Origin: an uncultured Mollicutes bacterium | GTDB lineage: Bacteria; Bacillota_I; Bacilli_A; Acholeplasmatales; Anaeroplasmataceae | Direction: 5' to 3' | Assembly (NCBI GenBank): GCA_900540705.1 | Contig: UQGR01000004.1 | Coordinates: forward strand, 5,872 to 69,871 | Length of the DNA stretch: 64,000 bases | Shown: piece by piece, positions 37,316 through 46,619 of the stretch | How positions within the stretch are numbered: the stretch's first letter is position 1 | Layout of the letters: each line of letters opens with the position of its first letter | The notes under the pieces: model-generated | What the model saw: the letters and a program-made list of their open reading frames with translations, nothing else | Database searches by the model: none | Told to the model about the DNA's origin: nothing | Translations under genes and position numbers: made by a program

Positions 37316-38815
37316 TTAATGCTTCAAAAATCTCAAAATATGCTCTCTAAAATCCCGATTGGTTAGAACTACAATACCTGCTGGAACAAAAGAAAATCCA
37401 ACAGATATACTCCCTCTTACCAAAAGAGAAAGCCATACATTATCCATATGAATTCCTCTCACAGTAAAATGAAAGGCAAATAGCAGTCCTACAAACAAAA
37501 GAATGTAAAGATAATTTGTAATATAATAACGCTTAGGCGTTTCCTTAAAAGCGTCCTTGTAGAGTACCCACGGCTCTACTGTATGACAAATGAAAAGATT
37601 TGTAACAATCGTAGATACAATTACACCCACTACACCAATTACATTTACTAAGGCGATAGATAAAATGATATTGATAATCCCCTCCACCAGCGGCCGAAAA
37701 CGATCCGAATAGAATACACCTGTTGCGTCTTTAAAGGTAACCACGGTTTGTCTTAAATATTGGATAAAATAGTTGATGGTTATTACAATCACAATGGAAC
37801 GCTCTAGCTCCAAATCATGGCCAAATAAAATTTGAATCAATTCATCACAAATGGCATAATAGCCTAAGAAGAAAACACATCCAATGATAAAGATGATAGC
37901 ATGAAAGAAATTAAAATATTTTTTCGTTCTATCCAAATCCTGAACAAAAATATGCCCTATCATAGAAGTTAATGGCGTAATGAATAAGGCAATTACACTA
38001 ATCATTGCCGTTACAATTGTAACGTAATTCGTATATTTCCCTAAAATTGCGACACTTATAAAAGCCGAAATAATGATACTGTCCGCTGTATTTACCAACA
38101 GAGTACCAATTTTATGCATAAATAATGCCTTGATATTTTTAGTAAGCTCCTTCTTTACTTCTGCATTCAAGATTGCTTTTTTTGTAATGATATCCTTATG
38201 CATTTTTCGAGTAATGATAACTGTAAGTCCCCATTGTATTAACGTAGCTAAAATTCGCGCCGCAAAAAACAAGTATAAGGATTTAAAGCATAAGATTACA
38301 ACAATCTGAATTGCACTTTGAATAATCAAGCCAACTGAATTAATGGTTGTCGTAATATAATTATTTTTATATGCGTTAATCAAGGAGATTTTCGAACTAA
38401 ACAGGTAGGTTAATACCGTAGATACCAGCATTAAAAAGAAACAAAGGTAAATATTAAAATCAAGCTGATAATCCTTAGCTAAATAAGGTAAAGCTGGCAA
38501 CACACAAAGACCAACGACAAATATGATTCCAGCAATCCCTAAATAAAGCTTTTTAAATAGGCAGTAAAGTCCCACAACTGTATTTTCGTCCTTCTCGCTA
38601 ATCGGCTTATACATACAGTAGGTGATTGCCGTGCCAACACCAAGCTCAGCAACCGCTAAAACTCCTACAATGCTTGTAAAAAGAGAGTTGAGTCCATTGG
38701 CATCATTTCCTAAATATTGAATTAAATATCTCGTTGCCAGTATTCCAGAAATAATTACTAGAATTTTAAATAGAATCGAGATAAAAACATTTTTTAAAGC
38801 ACGTTTCTTTTCCAC
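37316..38815 (-). CDS. wzx: Second Wzx-type flippase
   Basis: This is a 499-residue protein with about 12-14 transmembrane helices and the flippase N-terminal pattern RYLIQYLGNDANGLNSLFTS, whose core YLGNDANGLN marks the first helix-loop. It belongs to the same superfamily as the flippase at 23754-25307 but is not closely similar. It starts at GTG (38815), overlapping the stop codon of the polymerase-glycosyltransferase fusion gene by one base, so the two are coupled. Having two flippases in one locus suggests two export routes or two repeat units. Confidence 0.88.
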   Translation of the reverse strand: MEKKRALKNVFISILFKILVIISGILATRYLIQYLGNDANGLNSLFTSIVGVLAVAELGVGTAITYCMYKPISEKDENTVVGLYCLFKKLYLGIAGIIFVVGLCVLPALPYLAKDYQLDFNIYLCFFLMLVSTVLTYLFSSKISLINAYKNNYITTTINSVGLIIQSAIQIVVILCFKSLYLFFAARILATLIQWGLTVIITRKMHKDIITKKAILNAEVKKELTKNIKALFMHKIGTLLVNTADSIIISAFISVAILGKYTNYVTIVTAMISVIALFITPLTSMIGHIFVQDLDRTKKYFNFFHAIIFIIGCVFFLGYYAICDELIQILFGHDLELERSIVIVITINYFIQYLRQTVVTFKDATGVFYSDRFRPLVEGIINIILSIALVNVIGVVGVIVSTIVTNLFICHTVEPWVLYKDAFKETPKRYYITNYLYILLFVGLLFAFHFTVRGIHMDNVWLSLLVRGSISVGFSFVPAGIVVLTNRDFREHILRFLKH

Positions 38816-41007
38816 TACTCCATCACCTGTTCTAAAAAGCTTGTTTTAAAATTTTCCCAAGTATATTTTTCTAAGACTTTTTCGCGTTCTTCTTTATCAA
38901 TATTATTCTCTGCATCTAGCTTTTGATGTAAATCCAAAATATTTTTCGGATCAAAATAAATGGCACTATCCCCATAAACCTCATGATAGACCTCAATATC
39001 GGCAATATATATTTTCTCACATCCAAAGCCCATAGCCTCTAAAGGTGGTACTCCAAAGCCTTCATATAGGCTTGGAGAAATAAATCCCTTACAATGAGCA
39101 TATAAATATTTCAATTCTTCATCTAAAACATATCCTGTGAATATAACATTTTCCGGGATATCCTGAAACAAATCGGAAACCTTGTCCTTCCTCCCAATCA
39201 CGACAAAACTATCCTGACTTCTAAGTCTGGCTAAGGATATAATATAGGCAAAATTCTTATTTGGCAATACAGAGGAAACACATAAATAATATTCCTTTGC
39301 TGGTAAAGTATATTCCTTTTCCCCAAAATCATAAATATGCGTATACCCTGGATTTGCCACTACAATATCACAAGAGGATACTGCAGGAAATTTATCTAGC
39401 AATCTTTCTTTAGTAAATAAAGATGGACAAATGATTTTTTCATAACGATTCGCATTTAGAAGCGTAAGCATTCTAAGCTTAAAAGACCAGCTATCCTTCC
39501 TATATCCAGGCTCAAAGAAAATGATATCATGAATCATCGTAATGCCTGGATAAAACACGGGACCAATATTACCTAGATTCCAAAGCGTTGATTTTCTTCT
39601 CGTAAGCATAAACAAAGGAAGAGTGAGCTGTTCCCAAAGGATTCCCTTGAAAGGACCAATTCTTCGAATGGAAATAGAGATATCCTTAACATCTATTTCC
39701 ATCTTTTTAGGAGCCAAAAGAACAAACTGATTTCCTTCTAATCTTCTACAAAATTCATAGCATAGCCTCTGGATTCCTGTTAAGGATTGTGTCATAAACA
39801 TTCCGTTGATATATATCTTCTTTGGTTTTCGTTGAACAGGATATACATAAAGACAACCTAATACAATTCCTAGATAAGTCCATAGATATAACCGCAAATA
39901 ATTTTGATTGGCTTGAAGACAAATCACAAATACCAGCATTGCAAATAAAAATGGATAGGCTTGCTTATTTTTTCTCTGTTTCCAGATTAAACCAAAAATC
40001 AAAAAGTAAAAAGCCAAAAAGCCAAATATTCCCATTGTAGCCAAAAGCTCTAAGGAAATATTCGTAGGCTGATAGCTTGCATCCATATTAAAGTAGAAAT
40101 GATAATTGTTTGGTCCAATTCCCAAAACTGGATATTTACAGAATACCTCAATGGCTTCCCTATATTTTTTCATTCGATCCCCAGAAGCATCAATCAAACC
40201 ATTTTTAAAAATTCGCATAAAAAACAATTCAAATGTTTTAGGGGAAATAAAATAAAAACTAATAAAAAACAAAATTCCAAGCCCCAAAACAGACGCTGTA
40301 ACAATACATCTCTTTTTAAAGGAAATCGATTGATTAAAGAAGTTGAATAGTAAAATACAAGCAAAAATAAGAAGTATACTCAAATATCCTGTTGACGATG
40401 TCGTTAATAATATGCCTAAAAAACAAATAATTACATCAATCCAATACATTTTTTTCAACTGGATACAAGAAATATATGCTGATAGCGCTAGACCAAAGCT
40501 TAAATACGTAGCTAAATAGCTAGGTTCATAAAACCAAAGGGCAGGGCGATAAATTCCTAAATGCTCCTGATGAGAGAGGAATGGGATATCTATATGGAAC
40601 ACCTGTAATAGTAAAAACTGTAGACAAAGAAACCCAAATATCGTAAATATGGAAAGTCGGAATATCCACAGGAATTGCTTCATTCCTCTTAGCTTTATAT
40701 AAGAGGCAATTACAAATAGAATAAAGAAAATATTATAAATTAACCACAAAAAATAAAATCCAGAGCTGACAATGTGAGCTGAACAGACCGTAGATAGAAA
40801 CATGATTAGAATCATAGGAAAAGTATATAGAATATACTTAAAGTTATACGCTCTTAGACAACATAGACCTATGGCAGCAAAAGGGAAAAATATTTGTCCT
40901 AAACGGAAGGAATAGGCACCAAGCTCAATACTGAGGGTATCTGCCCCCATAAACAGCAAACACAAAAACATTAAAATATCTAAAATAAGAGTAAGCTTCT
41001 TTTTCAT
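38815..41007 (-). CDS. Wzy-type polymerase fused to GT4 glycosyltransferase
   Basis: Residues 1 to about 390 contain about 12 hydrophobic helices with a Wzy-like loop (FYEPSYLATYLSFGLAL near 160, KYPVLGIGPNNYHFYF near 305). From about 397 (KKIYINGMF) to the end a soluble GT4 glycosyltransferase domain follows, with MIHDIIFFE, CPSLFTKERL, SVLPNKN and the E-x7-E signature SLYEGFGVPPLEAMGFG. One protein thus combines an outer-face polymerase and a cytoplasmic sugar-adding domain. The reading frame crosses the junction without a stop. It starts 1 base from the end of the next upstream GT4 gene, with AGAGGATAG as ribosome-binding site. Confidence 0.85.
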   Translation of the reverse strand: MKKKLTLILDILMFLCLLFMGADTLSIELGAYSFRLGQIFFPFAAIGLCCLRAYNFKYILYTFPMILIMFLSTVCSAHIVSSGFYFLWLIYNIFFILFVIASYIKLRGMKQFLWIFRLSIFTIFGFLCLQFLLLQVFHIDIPFLSHQEHLGIYRPALWFYEPSYLATYLSFGLALSAYISCIQLKKMYWIDVIICFLGILLTTSSTGYLSILLIFACILLFNFFNQSISFKKRCIVTASVLGLGILFFISFYFISPKTFELFFMRIFKNGLIDASGDRMKKYREAIEVFCKYPVLGIGPNNYHFYFNMDASYQPTNISLELLATMGIFGFLAFYFLIFGLIWKQRKNKQAYPFLFAMLVFVICLQANQNYLRLYLWTYLGIVLGCLYVYPVQRKPKKIYINGMFMTQSLTGIQRLCYEFCRRLEGNQFVLLAPKKMEIDVKDISISIRRIGPFKGILWEQLTLPLFMLTRRKSTLWNLGNIGPVFYPGITMIHDIIFFEPGYRKDSWSFKLRMLTLLNANRYEKIICPSLFTKERLLDKFPAVSSCDIVVANPGYTHIYDFGEKEYTLPAKEYYLCVSSVLPNKNFAYIISLARLRSQDSFVVIGRKDKVSDLFQDIPENVIFTGYVLDEELKYLYAHCKGFISPSLYEGFGVPPLEAMGFGCEKIYIADIEVYHEVYGDSAIYFDPKNILDLHQKLDAENNIDKEEREKVLEKYTWENFKTSFLEQVME

Positions 41008-41008
41008 T

Positions 41009-42025
41009 TTATCTATCCTCTATCCTATTCAATATTTTTTCAACCACTTTTACAAATTGAAATTCATGTTGGCTAGAGTATTTTACATTTTGATAAGAGC
41101 TGGTTAAAATTTTATTAGCTAAATCTTCAACTCCCTCATAGAAAATTACATCAAAAGAATAATAAATTTCTTTAAATACCTCAATTGAGTTTAGAATAGG
41201 TCTCGTCCCTAAATATAAAGCCTCTAGGGGTGGTAACCCAAAGCCCTCATATAGACTTGGCTGAATCAAGAATCTAGACTCTGAAATAAGGTCAAAAAGC
41301 TCTTCATCTGTTATTCTACCTGTAAAACGAACTCCAGGCATAGTTAGATATTTAGACAATGCTTCATCCTTTGTCTTATGGTCATTGCTGCCAACTAACA
41401 AAAGCTCCATAGCTTCATCTTTAGTTTTCACAAGTTCAAAGGCCTTTAAAAGCTCTATGATATTTTTATTCTTTTTTAAATTACCAACAAAAATAATTTG
41501 ATTTCTTTTTTCTAATGCCTTCGGTTGATACTCCATAAGCTTATTAGACAAACCAGTATAAACTACCCCTATTTTCTTTTGACACTTTGGAAAATAATGC
41601 AGAATTCTAGATTTTGAAAATTCGGATACTGTAAAAATAAACTTACTTTTTTTTGAACATCTTTTCAAAAGATGTTTTTTGATTTTGGCATCCATAAATC
41701 CGGTTGTTGTTGATTTATCATCTAAAAAAATAACATCATGAATCGTAGAGTAAATTGGTACCTTTATCCCATAAGGAATTATGAAATTAGGAGTGAAAAA
41801 CACATCACATTGATTTAATTTTTTAGGAGCATTAAAAAGCCCCTTAGGGGAAAAAGGTGAAGTATCGCACGCAAGTATTTCACCCTGTAGGTTATAGCCT
41901 TTTATTTTATTTTCATTTCCCCAATAAACGTAGGAGTGCTCCTTTGGAAGCATCATTATAATTCCCTCTAGAAATCTGCCGATTCCCGACATCCCTAGAT
42001 ATCTACAATCTATACCTATTTTCAT
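41009..42025 (-). CDS. GT4-family glycosyltransferase
   Basis: The GT-B fold enzyme begins MKIGIDCRYLGMSGIGRF, a form found in mannosyl- and related transferases that start with a conserved Gly-rich loop. It also carries TIHDVIF, FTVSEFSKSRI, FVGNLKKNKN and the E-x7-E motif SLYEGFGLPPLEAL. The ATG at 42025 is favoured; a GTG at 42034 is possible. It resembles the glycosyltransferase half of the next gene's fusion protein (both share IHDVIF/IHDIIF and YEGFG-PPLEA), so the two may have arisen by duplication. It heads the operon of fusion polymerase, flippase and rmlB. Confidence 0.87.
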   Translation of the reverse strand: MKIGIDCRYLGMSGIGRFLEGIIMMLPKEHSYVYWGNENKIKGYNLQGEILACDTSPFSPKGLFNAPKKLNQCDVFFTPNFIIPYGIKVPIYSTIHDVIFLDDKSTTTGFMDAKIKKHLLKRCSKKSKFIFTVSEFSKSRILHYFPKCQKKIGVVYTGLSNKLMEYQPKALEKRNQIIFVGNLKKNKNIIELLKAFELVKTKDEAMELLLVGSNDHKTKDEALSKYLTMPGVRFTGRITDEELFDLISESRFLIQPSLYEGFGLPPLEALYLGTRPILNSIEVFKEIYYSFDVIFYEGVEDLANKILTSSYQNVKYSSQHEFQFVKVVEKILNRIEDR

Positions 42026-42160
42026 AATTTTCACACTTTTCCAATTCTGTTGTTATTCTTATATTTTAAACCAAAATCTCAAGAAATACAATATATGGTT
42101 CAGTTTTCAAAAGGATAACGCTTAATTTATAAGATATCTATATCTTAAAGACTTCAATCA

Positions 42161-42190
42161 AAAAAATTCTATGAAAAAATCATAGAATTT
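42161..42190 (-). terminator. Terminator after pyrR
   Basis: On the minus strand AAATTCTATG (42181-42190) pairs with CATAGAATTT (42164-42173) around a T-rich loop, followed by a T run at 42161-42166. Confidence 0.85.
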
Positions 42191-42195
42191 CATAG

Positions 42196-42693
42196 TTATA
42201 TGATACTGACCGTTCTTCCATCAAAATCGCACAAAACCAACTCCGCTTTTGATGTAGGCAGATTTTTCCCGATAAAATCAGCTCGAATTGGGATCTCTCT
42301 ATGTCCTCTATCTACAAATACGGCCAATTCAATCTTAGCTGGTCTTCCAAGGTCCATAATCGCATCCATTGCTGCACGCACACTTCTACCAGTATACAAT
42401 ACATCATCCACTAATATGATGGTCTTATTCTCTACACTATGCTGAAATTCAATATGGACATGCTCCAGTTTTTTATCATCATCCCGGTGAGAGCTTATAT
42501 CCATCACCTCTAAAGGTACATCAATACCTTCAAAATCCAATATAAATTCTTTAATTTTTCTAGCAAAAGGAGTTCCCTTTTTTTCTATTCCTACTAAAAT
42601 AATATCCTGTAAAGATGTATTGCGTTCAATAATTTCGTGCGTCATTCGCTTTAGGGTTCTCATAAACTGCTCTGAATCAATCACAATATGCAT
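42196..42693 (-). CDS. pyrR: Bifunctional pyr operon regulator / uracil phosphoribosyltransferase
   Basis: PyrR binds pyr mRNA in a UMP-dependent way to cause attenuation and has weak uracil phosphoribosyltransferase activity. The PRPP-binding loop VDDVLYTGRSVRAAMDA and the PyrR-typical tail DLGRPAKIELAVFVDRGHRE and IGKNLPTSKAE are diagnostic; only the family signature is quoted in part. The ATG at 42693 follows AAAGGAG by eight bases, so the upstream in-frame ATG is not used. At 165 residues it is slightly shorter than Bacillus PyrR. No pyrimidine genes adjoin it, so it probably acts in trans. It sits between the polysaccharide operon and yebC, with a terminator on each side. Confidence 0.9.
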   Translation of the reverse strand: MHIVIDSEQFMRTLKRMTHEIIERNTSLQDIILVGIEKKGTPFARKIKEFILDFEGIDVPLEVMDISSHRDDDKKLEHVHIEFQHSVENKTIILVDDVLYTGRSVRAAMDAIMDLGRPAKIELAVFVDRGHREIPIRADFIGKNLPTSKAELVLCDFDGRTVSII

Positions 42694-42715
42694 ATATTTC
42701 AACTCCTTTAGAGAA

Positions 42716-42745
42716 AAAGAACACAATGTTAAAACATTGTGCTAG
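42716..42745 (-). terminator. Terminator between yebC and pyrR
   Basis: The palindrome CACAATGTT-TT-AACATTGTG is followed on the minus strand by TTCTTTTTC. It lies between the yebC stop and the pyrR ribosome-binding site, so it may also lower pyrR expression from the yebC promoter. Confidence 0.75.
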
Positions 42746-42751
42746 CTTTTT

Positions 42752-43480
42752 TTATTCTTCATCCATAGAGATATTCGCGTTATGATATACATCCTGAACA
42801 TCATCTAATTCAGATAAAAGGTCTAATAATCTTCTAAATTTAGCTTCATGGTCTGCATCTAAATCCACATAATTGGATGGAACTAGACTTACACTGCTCT
42901 CTTCAAATTCCAAATCTGGTTTAGCGCCTTCTAAAGCGTTCTTTATTGCCTCAAAATCCTTTGGCTCAGCCAAAATTACTGTAAAGCCATCCTCATCTGT
43001 CTTGATTTCCTCACAATCTGCATCAGCCATCATTAAGGCCTCCATAGCTTCATCCTCAGTTAGTCCTTCAAAGACGAACTTAGCCTTTCTGCTAAACATA
43101 TAGCCTACAGATGTTCCAATCTGCCCGCCCGTTTTATTAAAAGCTGTACGAACATCTGTAAATGTACGATTATCGTTATCTGTTGTACATTCTACTATCA
43201 TCGCAACATTACCAGGACCATATCCTTCATAGGTTTTTTCTTTAGACGCACCAGACGCAATTCCAGCAGCCTTAGCAATCGCACGTTTAATTACATCCGC
43301 TGGACATTGATCCTTTTTCGCACGCTCTATTACTCTTTTTAATCCTTGATTCATTTCAGGATCAGGAACTCCCGCTTTGGCAGCCTGGAATATTTCCTTT
43401 CCCCATTTTGCATATTTTGCAGATTTCATTGCTGCGGTTTTAGCCATAGATGCAGCACGAACTTCATGGGCTCTTCCCAT
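42752..43480 (-). CDS. yebC: YebC/PmpR-family transcription or translation regulator (TACO1 family)
   Basis: The protein is an almost textbook YebC: MGRAHEVRA at the start, KWGKEIFQAAKAGVPDPEMN, IERAKKDQCPADVIKRAI, the segment YEGYGPGNVAMIVE, then NRTFTDVRTAFNKTGG. Family members bind DNA or act at ribosomes during translation of difficult proline stretches. The 242-residue length is normal. It has its own promoter (TTGAAA, 17 bp, TATAAT) and terminator, so it is a single-gene unit inside the polysaccharide region. Confidence 0.95.
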   Translation of the reverse strand: MGRAHEVRAASMAKTAAMKSAKYAKWGKEIFQAAKAGVPDPEMNQGLKRVIERAKKDQCPADVIKRAIAKAAGIASGASKEKTYEGYGPGNVAMIVECTTDNDNRTFTDVRTAFNKTGGQIGTSVGYMFSRKAKFVFEGLTEDEAMEALMMADADCEEIKTDEDGFTVILAEPKDFEAIKNALEGAKPDLEFEESSVSLVPSNYVDLDADHEAKFRRLLDLLSELDDVQDVYHNANISMDEE

Positions 43481-43528
43481 ACATTACACAACCTTTCGAT
43501 TTAAAACAATTTTGATTTTTACCTTTAA

Positions 43529-43557
43529 ATTATACACTAAAGCGATATAGATTTCAA
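43529..43557 (-). promoter_or_regulatory. Promoter of yebC
   Basis: On the minus strand, -35 TTGAAA (43552-43557), a 17-bp spacer and -10 TATAAT (43529-43534) lie about 50 bases upstream of the yebC ATG. Confidence 0.75.
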
Positions 43558-43583
43558 TATTTTTATAAAACGTCTTCCATCGT

Positions 43584-44978
43584 CTAGAATAAAATATTTT
43601 CCTTTTCCTTCCGACTAGCATCTATCGCTGCCATTCCTACTGCCAATGCCATCATATAATAGTACATATGATACGTGTTATCAATCATTCCATAAATTCC
43701 AACACCAAGATATGCCGTTCCAGCAGTTAATGCAAATAAAAATTCACAATGGGCAAGTGCCTTATACTTCTGATATAGATGATAACTAAGACAAGCAATA
43801 CCAAAAACACCACCTACCGCTAAGGTCTCAAAAAAGGTAGAGTGAAATATAACTGGAGTATACTGAATACCAGCTGCCGTTTCCCTCATGTCAAAATACG
43901 TACAAATCCCAGGTCCCAGCATTCTGGTAAGTGGAGTTTGATTCCATTGTCCATAAGCAATTCTCCATAAATCAAAACGTCCATTATCATCTAATCCTTC
44001 TTTAAATACCGCATCATAAGCCTTTTCAAATATCTGAATGGAAATATCCTTAAAAATAACGATACCAATTAAAATTAAAATAGCATAACCAAAAAATAGA
44101 TTTTGATAGGTTCTAGGCTTTTTAGAACAAAAGAGTAATGCTAGATACAAAAAACCAACCTCTAAGAATCCAAATAAATACGCTCCTCGACAATTGGATA
44201 AAATTAAGCCAGCCATAGAAACCAATATCTTTAAATTGTCAAAAATCATTCCTCTAATACTTATCTTATGGGCTAATAAATAAAAGGTAAATGGCAAGGA
44301 AAAGCAAATCATAAGACCTGCTTCATTACATAAACCCCAGCCCATATAATACCAAAGCTCAAAGATACTATCCTTCGTATCCTTTAGCTCATATACCTTA
44401 AGTGCACATTCAAAGGCCAACAGGATAGCAAGGTAGGACATGGTTAACGCAAGCATTTTAAAGCTATTCTTTTTTATACCATTTACAAAAAATACATAAA
44501 TCAATAGGTATGCTGTGTTTGCAAAAAACAGAAAATAAAACACACTATATGCCTTGGGAATAGAACGGGTCCAAAGAATAGGTAAAACATTGGTAATTGC
44601 CAATCCAACAAAACCCAATAATGAGTGCATTTTAGAAAGTCGAATGCCCTGCCTTATCGTAAATATCAATAATACAATGAAAAAAATACCAGCCAAAATA
44701 AGAATTGGAATTGGGGCATGTTCGTTAGAAAATCCCGAGCTGATACAATAGATAATATAAATCACATTAGGAATAATATATTTTAAATCCTTTGTAATAA
44801 ATATCATTATAGTCGCAGTTAGGATAATCACACCCATTCCCACAAGACCATTAAACTTCCAGCCTAGCAAGGCAATACATGCAATACCAAAAACATATAC
44901 CTCATCAAAATATTTCTTTTGGAGAAGCTTCTTTATTTGATTTTCAATTTTTTTATATATCCCTTGTATTGCAGACAT
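43584..44978 (-). CDS. Wzy/O-antigen-ligase-type membrane protein, paralogue B
   Basis: This 464-residue protein has about 12 hydrophobic helices and is clearly a paralogue of the 34798-36270 product. Shared elements in the same order include KKYFDEVY/KKYFNEIY near the start, LWYYMGWGLCNEAG, SCRGAYLFGFLE-like SRGSYLFGFLE, and the C-terminal GIYGMIDNTYHMYYYM. The Wzy_C loop region GRFDLWRIAYGQWNQTP and LGPGI is present. It lies ten bases after the GGDEF-EAL gene with AAGGAGA as ribosome-binding site, so its expression is tied to that regulator. It could polymerise or ligate a surface polysaccharide. Confidence 0.8.
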   Translation of the reverse strand: MSAIQGIYKKIENQIKKLLQKKYFDEVYVFGIACIALLGWKFNGLVGMGVIILTATIMIFITKDLKYIIPNVIYIIYCISSGFSNEHAPIPILILAGIFFIVLLIFTIRQGIRLSKMHSLLGFVGLAITNVLPILWTRSIPKAYSVFYFLFFANTAYLLIYVFFVNGIKKNSFKMLALTMSYLAILLAFECALKVYELKDTKDSIFELWYYMGWGLCNEAGLMICFSLPFTFYLLAHKISIRGMIFDNLKILVSMAGLILSNCRGAYLFGFLEVGFLYLALLFCSKKPRTYQNLFFGYAILILIGIVIFKDISIQIFEKAYDAVFKEGLDDNGRFDLWRIAYGQWNQTPLTRMLGPGICTYFDMRETAAGIQYTPVIFHSTFFETLAVGGVFGIACLSYHLYQKYKALAHCEFLFALTAGTAYLGVGIYGMIDNTYHMYYYMMALAVGMAAIDASRKEKENILF

Positions 44979-44988
44979 TACGTTCTCC

Positions 44989-46461
44989 TTACTCTGTTGT
45001 ATTCTTATGAATATAGTTGAATCTAGTCAAAGATGTAAACCGAGTCTCCCATTCCTTAAAATCAATATACTCCTTGAAGCTATCTGTACTTAAAGGTCTT
45101 GCAAAGAAATACCCTGAACCATAGCTAATGTGATGATTTATTACATATTGAGCAACCTCTGCTCCTTCAATACCTTCCGAAACAATTAAAATGTTTTTTT
45201 CTCTACAAAAGCTAAGAAGATTCACCAATAGCTGTTCCTGAGAAGAGTTATTGACAATATTTTTCAAAAATCCTCTACCAATTTTAATTACATCCACAGG
45301 AGAATTTTGAACAGCCTGTACTGTTCGATTTTCTAAGACAAAGCCATCTATTGCAAATTTAAACCCAAATGCCTTGAGCTTATGAATATTGTTTGCAGCA
45401 ACATCGATTCTTTCAAATACCATAAAGTCTGTAATTTCAAACATGAATCTTGTTGGATTCGCATTTAAGCCAGCAGCAATACGAATTAGGTTAGTGGCAA
45501 GCTCTGGATTTAAAATCTGTTTGGTGGAAAGGTTCAAAGAAAAGATCAAAGGAGTATCTGGAAATTGCTCTTCCATCGCCTGCTGAAATCGAATCATTTG
45601 GTCAATACCCCATTCTCCAACCCAGTGGATATCTCCAGATTGTTCCATAAAATCAATAAAGTTTTGAGGAGATAGAACACCTTTCTTTGGGTGATTCCAA
45701 CGCATTAAGGCCTCTGCTCCTAATAATTCCTGTTTCTCTAAATCCAAAATGGGCTGATAATAAAGAACGAATTCATTATTCTGGATGGCCTCTTTAACCT
45801 CTCTATACAATTCCATATTCTCTTTTTCTTCATCTAATAAGGTAGCATAGTAGTTTGTGCACTGATTACCACCATTCCTTTTAGAAACATAAACAGCTGT
45901 TTCTAAATTTAACAAAAGGTCCTTTAAATTGTTTCCAGCTTGAGGGTAACTGCACCTTCCTAAGGAGGCCTTTAGACGAACCTCTTCTCCCGTTTCTAAG
46001 ATAAAAGGTTTACTGATGGAATCTAATATCTTGCTACATAGCTTTTCTAATTTTGTATGGTCATCTATATCCTTAATAAAACACAAGAATTCATCCATCT
46101 CCATTTTAGAGAATAACGCTTGAGGAGGGAGAATATGCATTACTCTTCGAGCTAGCTCCTGTACAACAATGGCATAAGATTTTTGTCCATAGTGATCATA
46201 GAACTTATGAAAGGAATCTAAATCAATATAAATCAAACTAGCTGAGCCAAAATTTCCTACAGCCTTAATATAACGTCCAATTCCCCTTAGCATTTGTTTT
46301 TTAGGAGTGGCATTCTCTATAACTACATCTGTTTTAGACCTATAGCTTCTAAGAATATTTCTCATAAGAAAAAATACAAAAACACCTATGCCTGTCCCTC
46401 CCAGTAAAACACCAAAGACGATTAAGATTATTATTCCTATATTCATCTGCGCTAAAATCAT
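44989..46461 (-). CDS. Membrane GGDEF-EAL protein with degenerate active sites
   Basis: A single transmembrane helix (about residues 7-33) is followed by a GGDEF-like domain (about 60-205) and an EAL domain (about 215-475). The GGDEF signature is replaced by EMDEF (121-125), so diguanylate cyclase activity is unlikely. The EAL motif AEALMRW is kept (Glu250), but the DDFG metal motif reads IDGF (371-374) with the second Asp lost, and LKID reads IKIG. The protein therefore probably binds c-di-GMP or acts as a scaffold rather than making or degrading it. It is the first gene of an operon with Wzy paralogue B. The start ATG has AGAGGCAG upstream. Confidence 0.85.
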   Translation of the reverse strand: MILAQMNIGIIILIVFGVLLGGTGIGVFVFFLMRNILRSYRSKTDVVIENATPKKQMLRGIGRYIKAVGNFGSASLIYIDLDSFHKFYDHYGQKSYAIVVQELARRVMHILPPQALFSKMEMDEFLCFIKDIDDHTKLEKLCSKILDSISKPFILETGEEVRLKASLGRCSYPQAGNNLKDLLLNLETAVYVSKRNGGNQCTNYYATLLDEEKENMELYREVKEAIQNNEFVLYYQPILDLEKQELLGAEALMRWNHPKKGVLSPQNFIDFMEQSGDIHWVGEWGIDQMIRFQQAMEEQFPDTPLIFSLNLSTKQILNPELATNLIRIAAGLNANPTRFMFEITDFMVFERIDVAANNIHKLKAFGFKFAIDGFVLENRTVQAVQNSPVDVIKIGRGFLKNIVNNSSQEQLLVNLLSFCREKNILIVSEGIEGAEVAQYVINHHISYGSGYFFARPLSTDSFKEYIDFKEWETRFTSLTRFNYIHKNTTE

Positions 46462-46583
46462 ATAACTGCCTCTCTATTCTATAGTACAATTTTAGTTTAA
46501 CACAAAACCACTTGTATCTATACATTTACTCCTATAGTAAAATTTAACTATTTTTAGTATATACTTAAAACAGGAATTAGTCA

Positions 46584-46610
46584 AATAAAAATCCCCTCTA
46601 AAATAGAGGG
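46584..46610 (-). terminator. Terminator after the YitT-family gene
   Basis: On the minus strand CCCTCTA (46604-46610 side) pairs with TAGAGGG around a TTT loop and is followed by ATTTTTATTT. Confidence 0.85.
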
Positions 46611-46619
46611 AATTGTTGA

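Noticed and set aside
42131..42146. Palindrome AAGATATCTATATCTT between pyrR and the GT4 gene as an operator
   Set aside because: It is A/T-rich and near the expected chance level for such sequence, and no promoter could be placed with confidence beside it.
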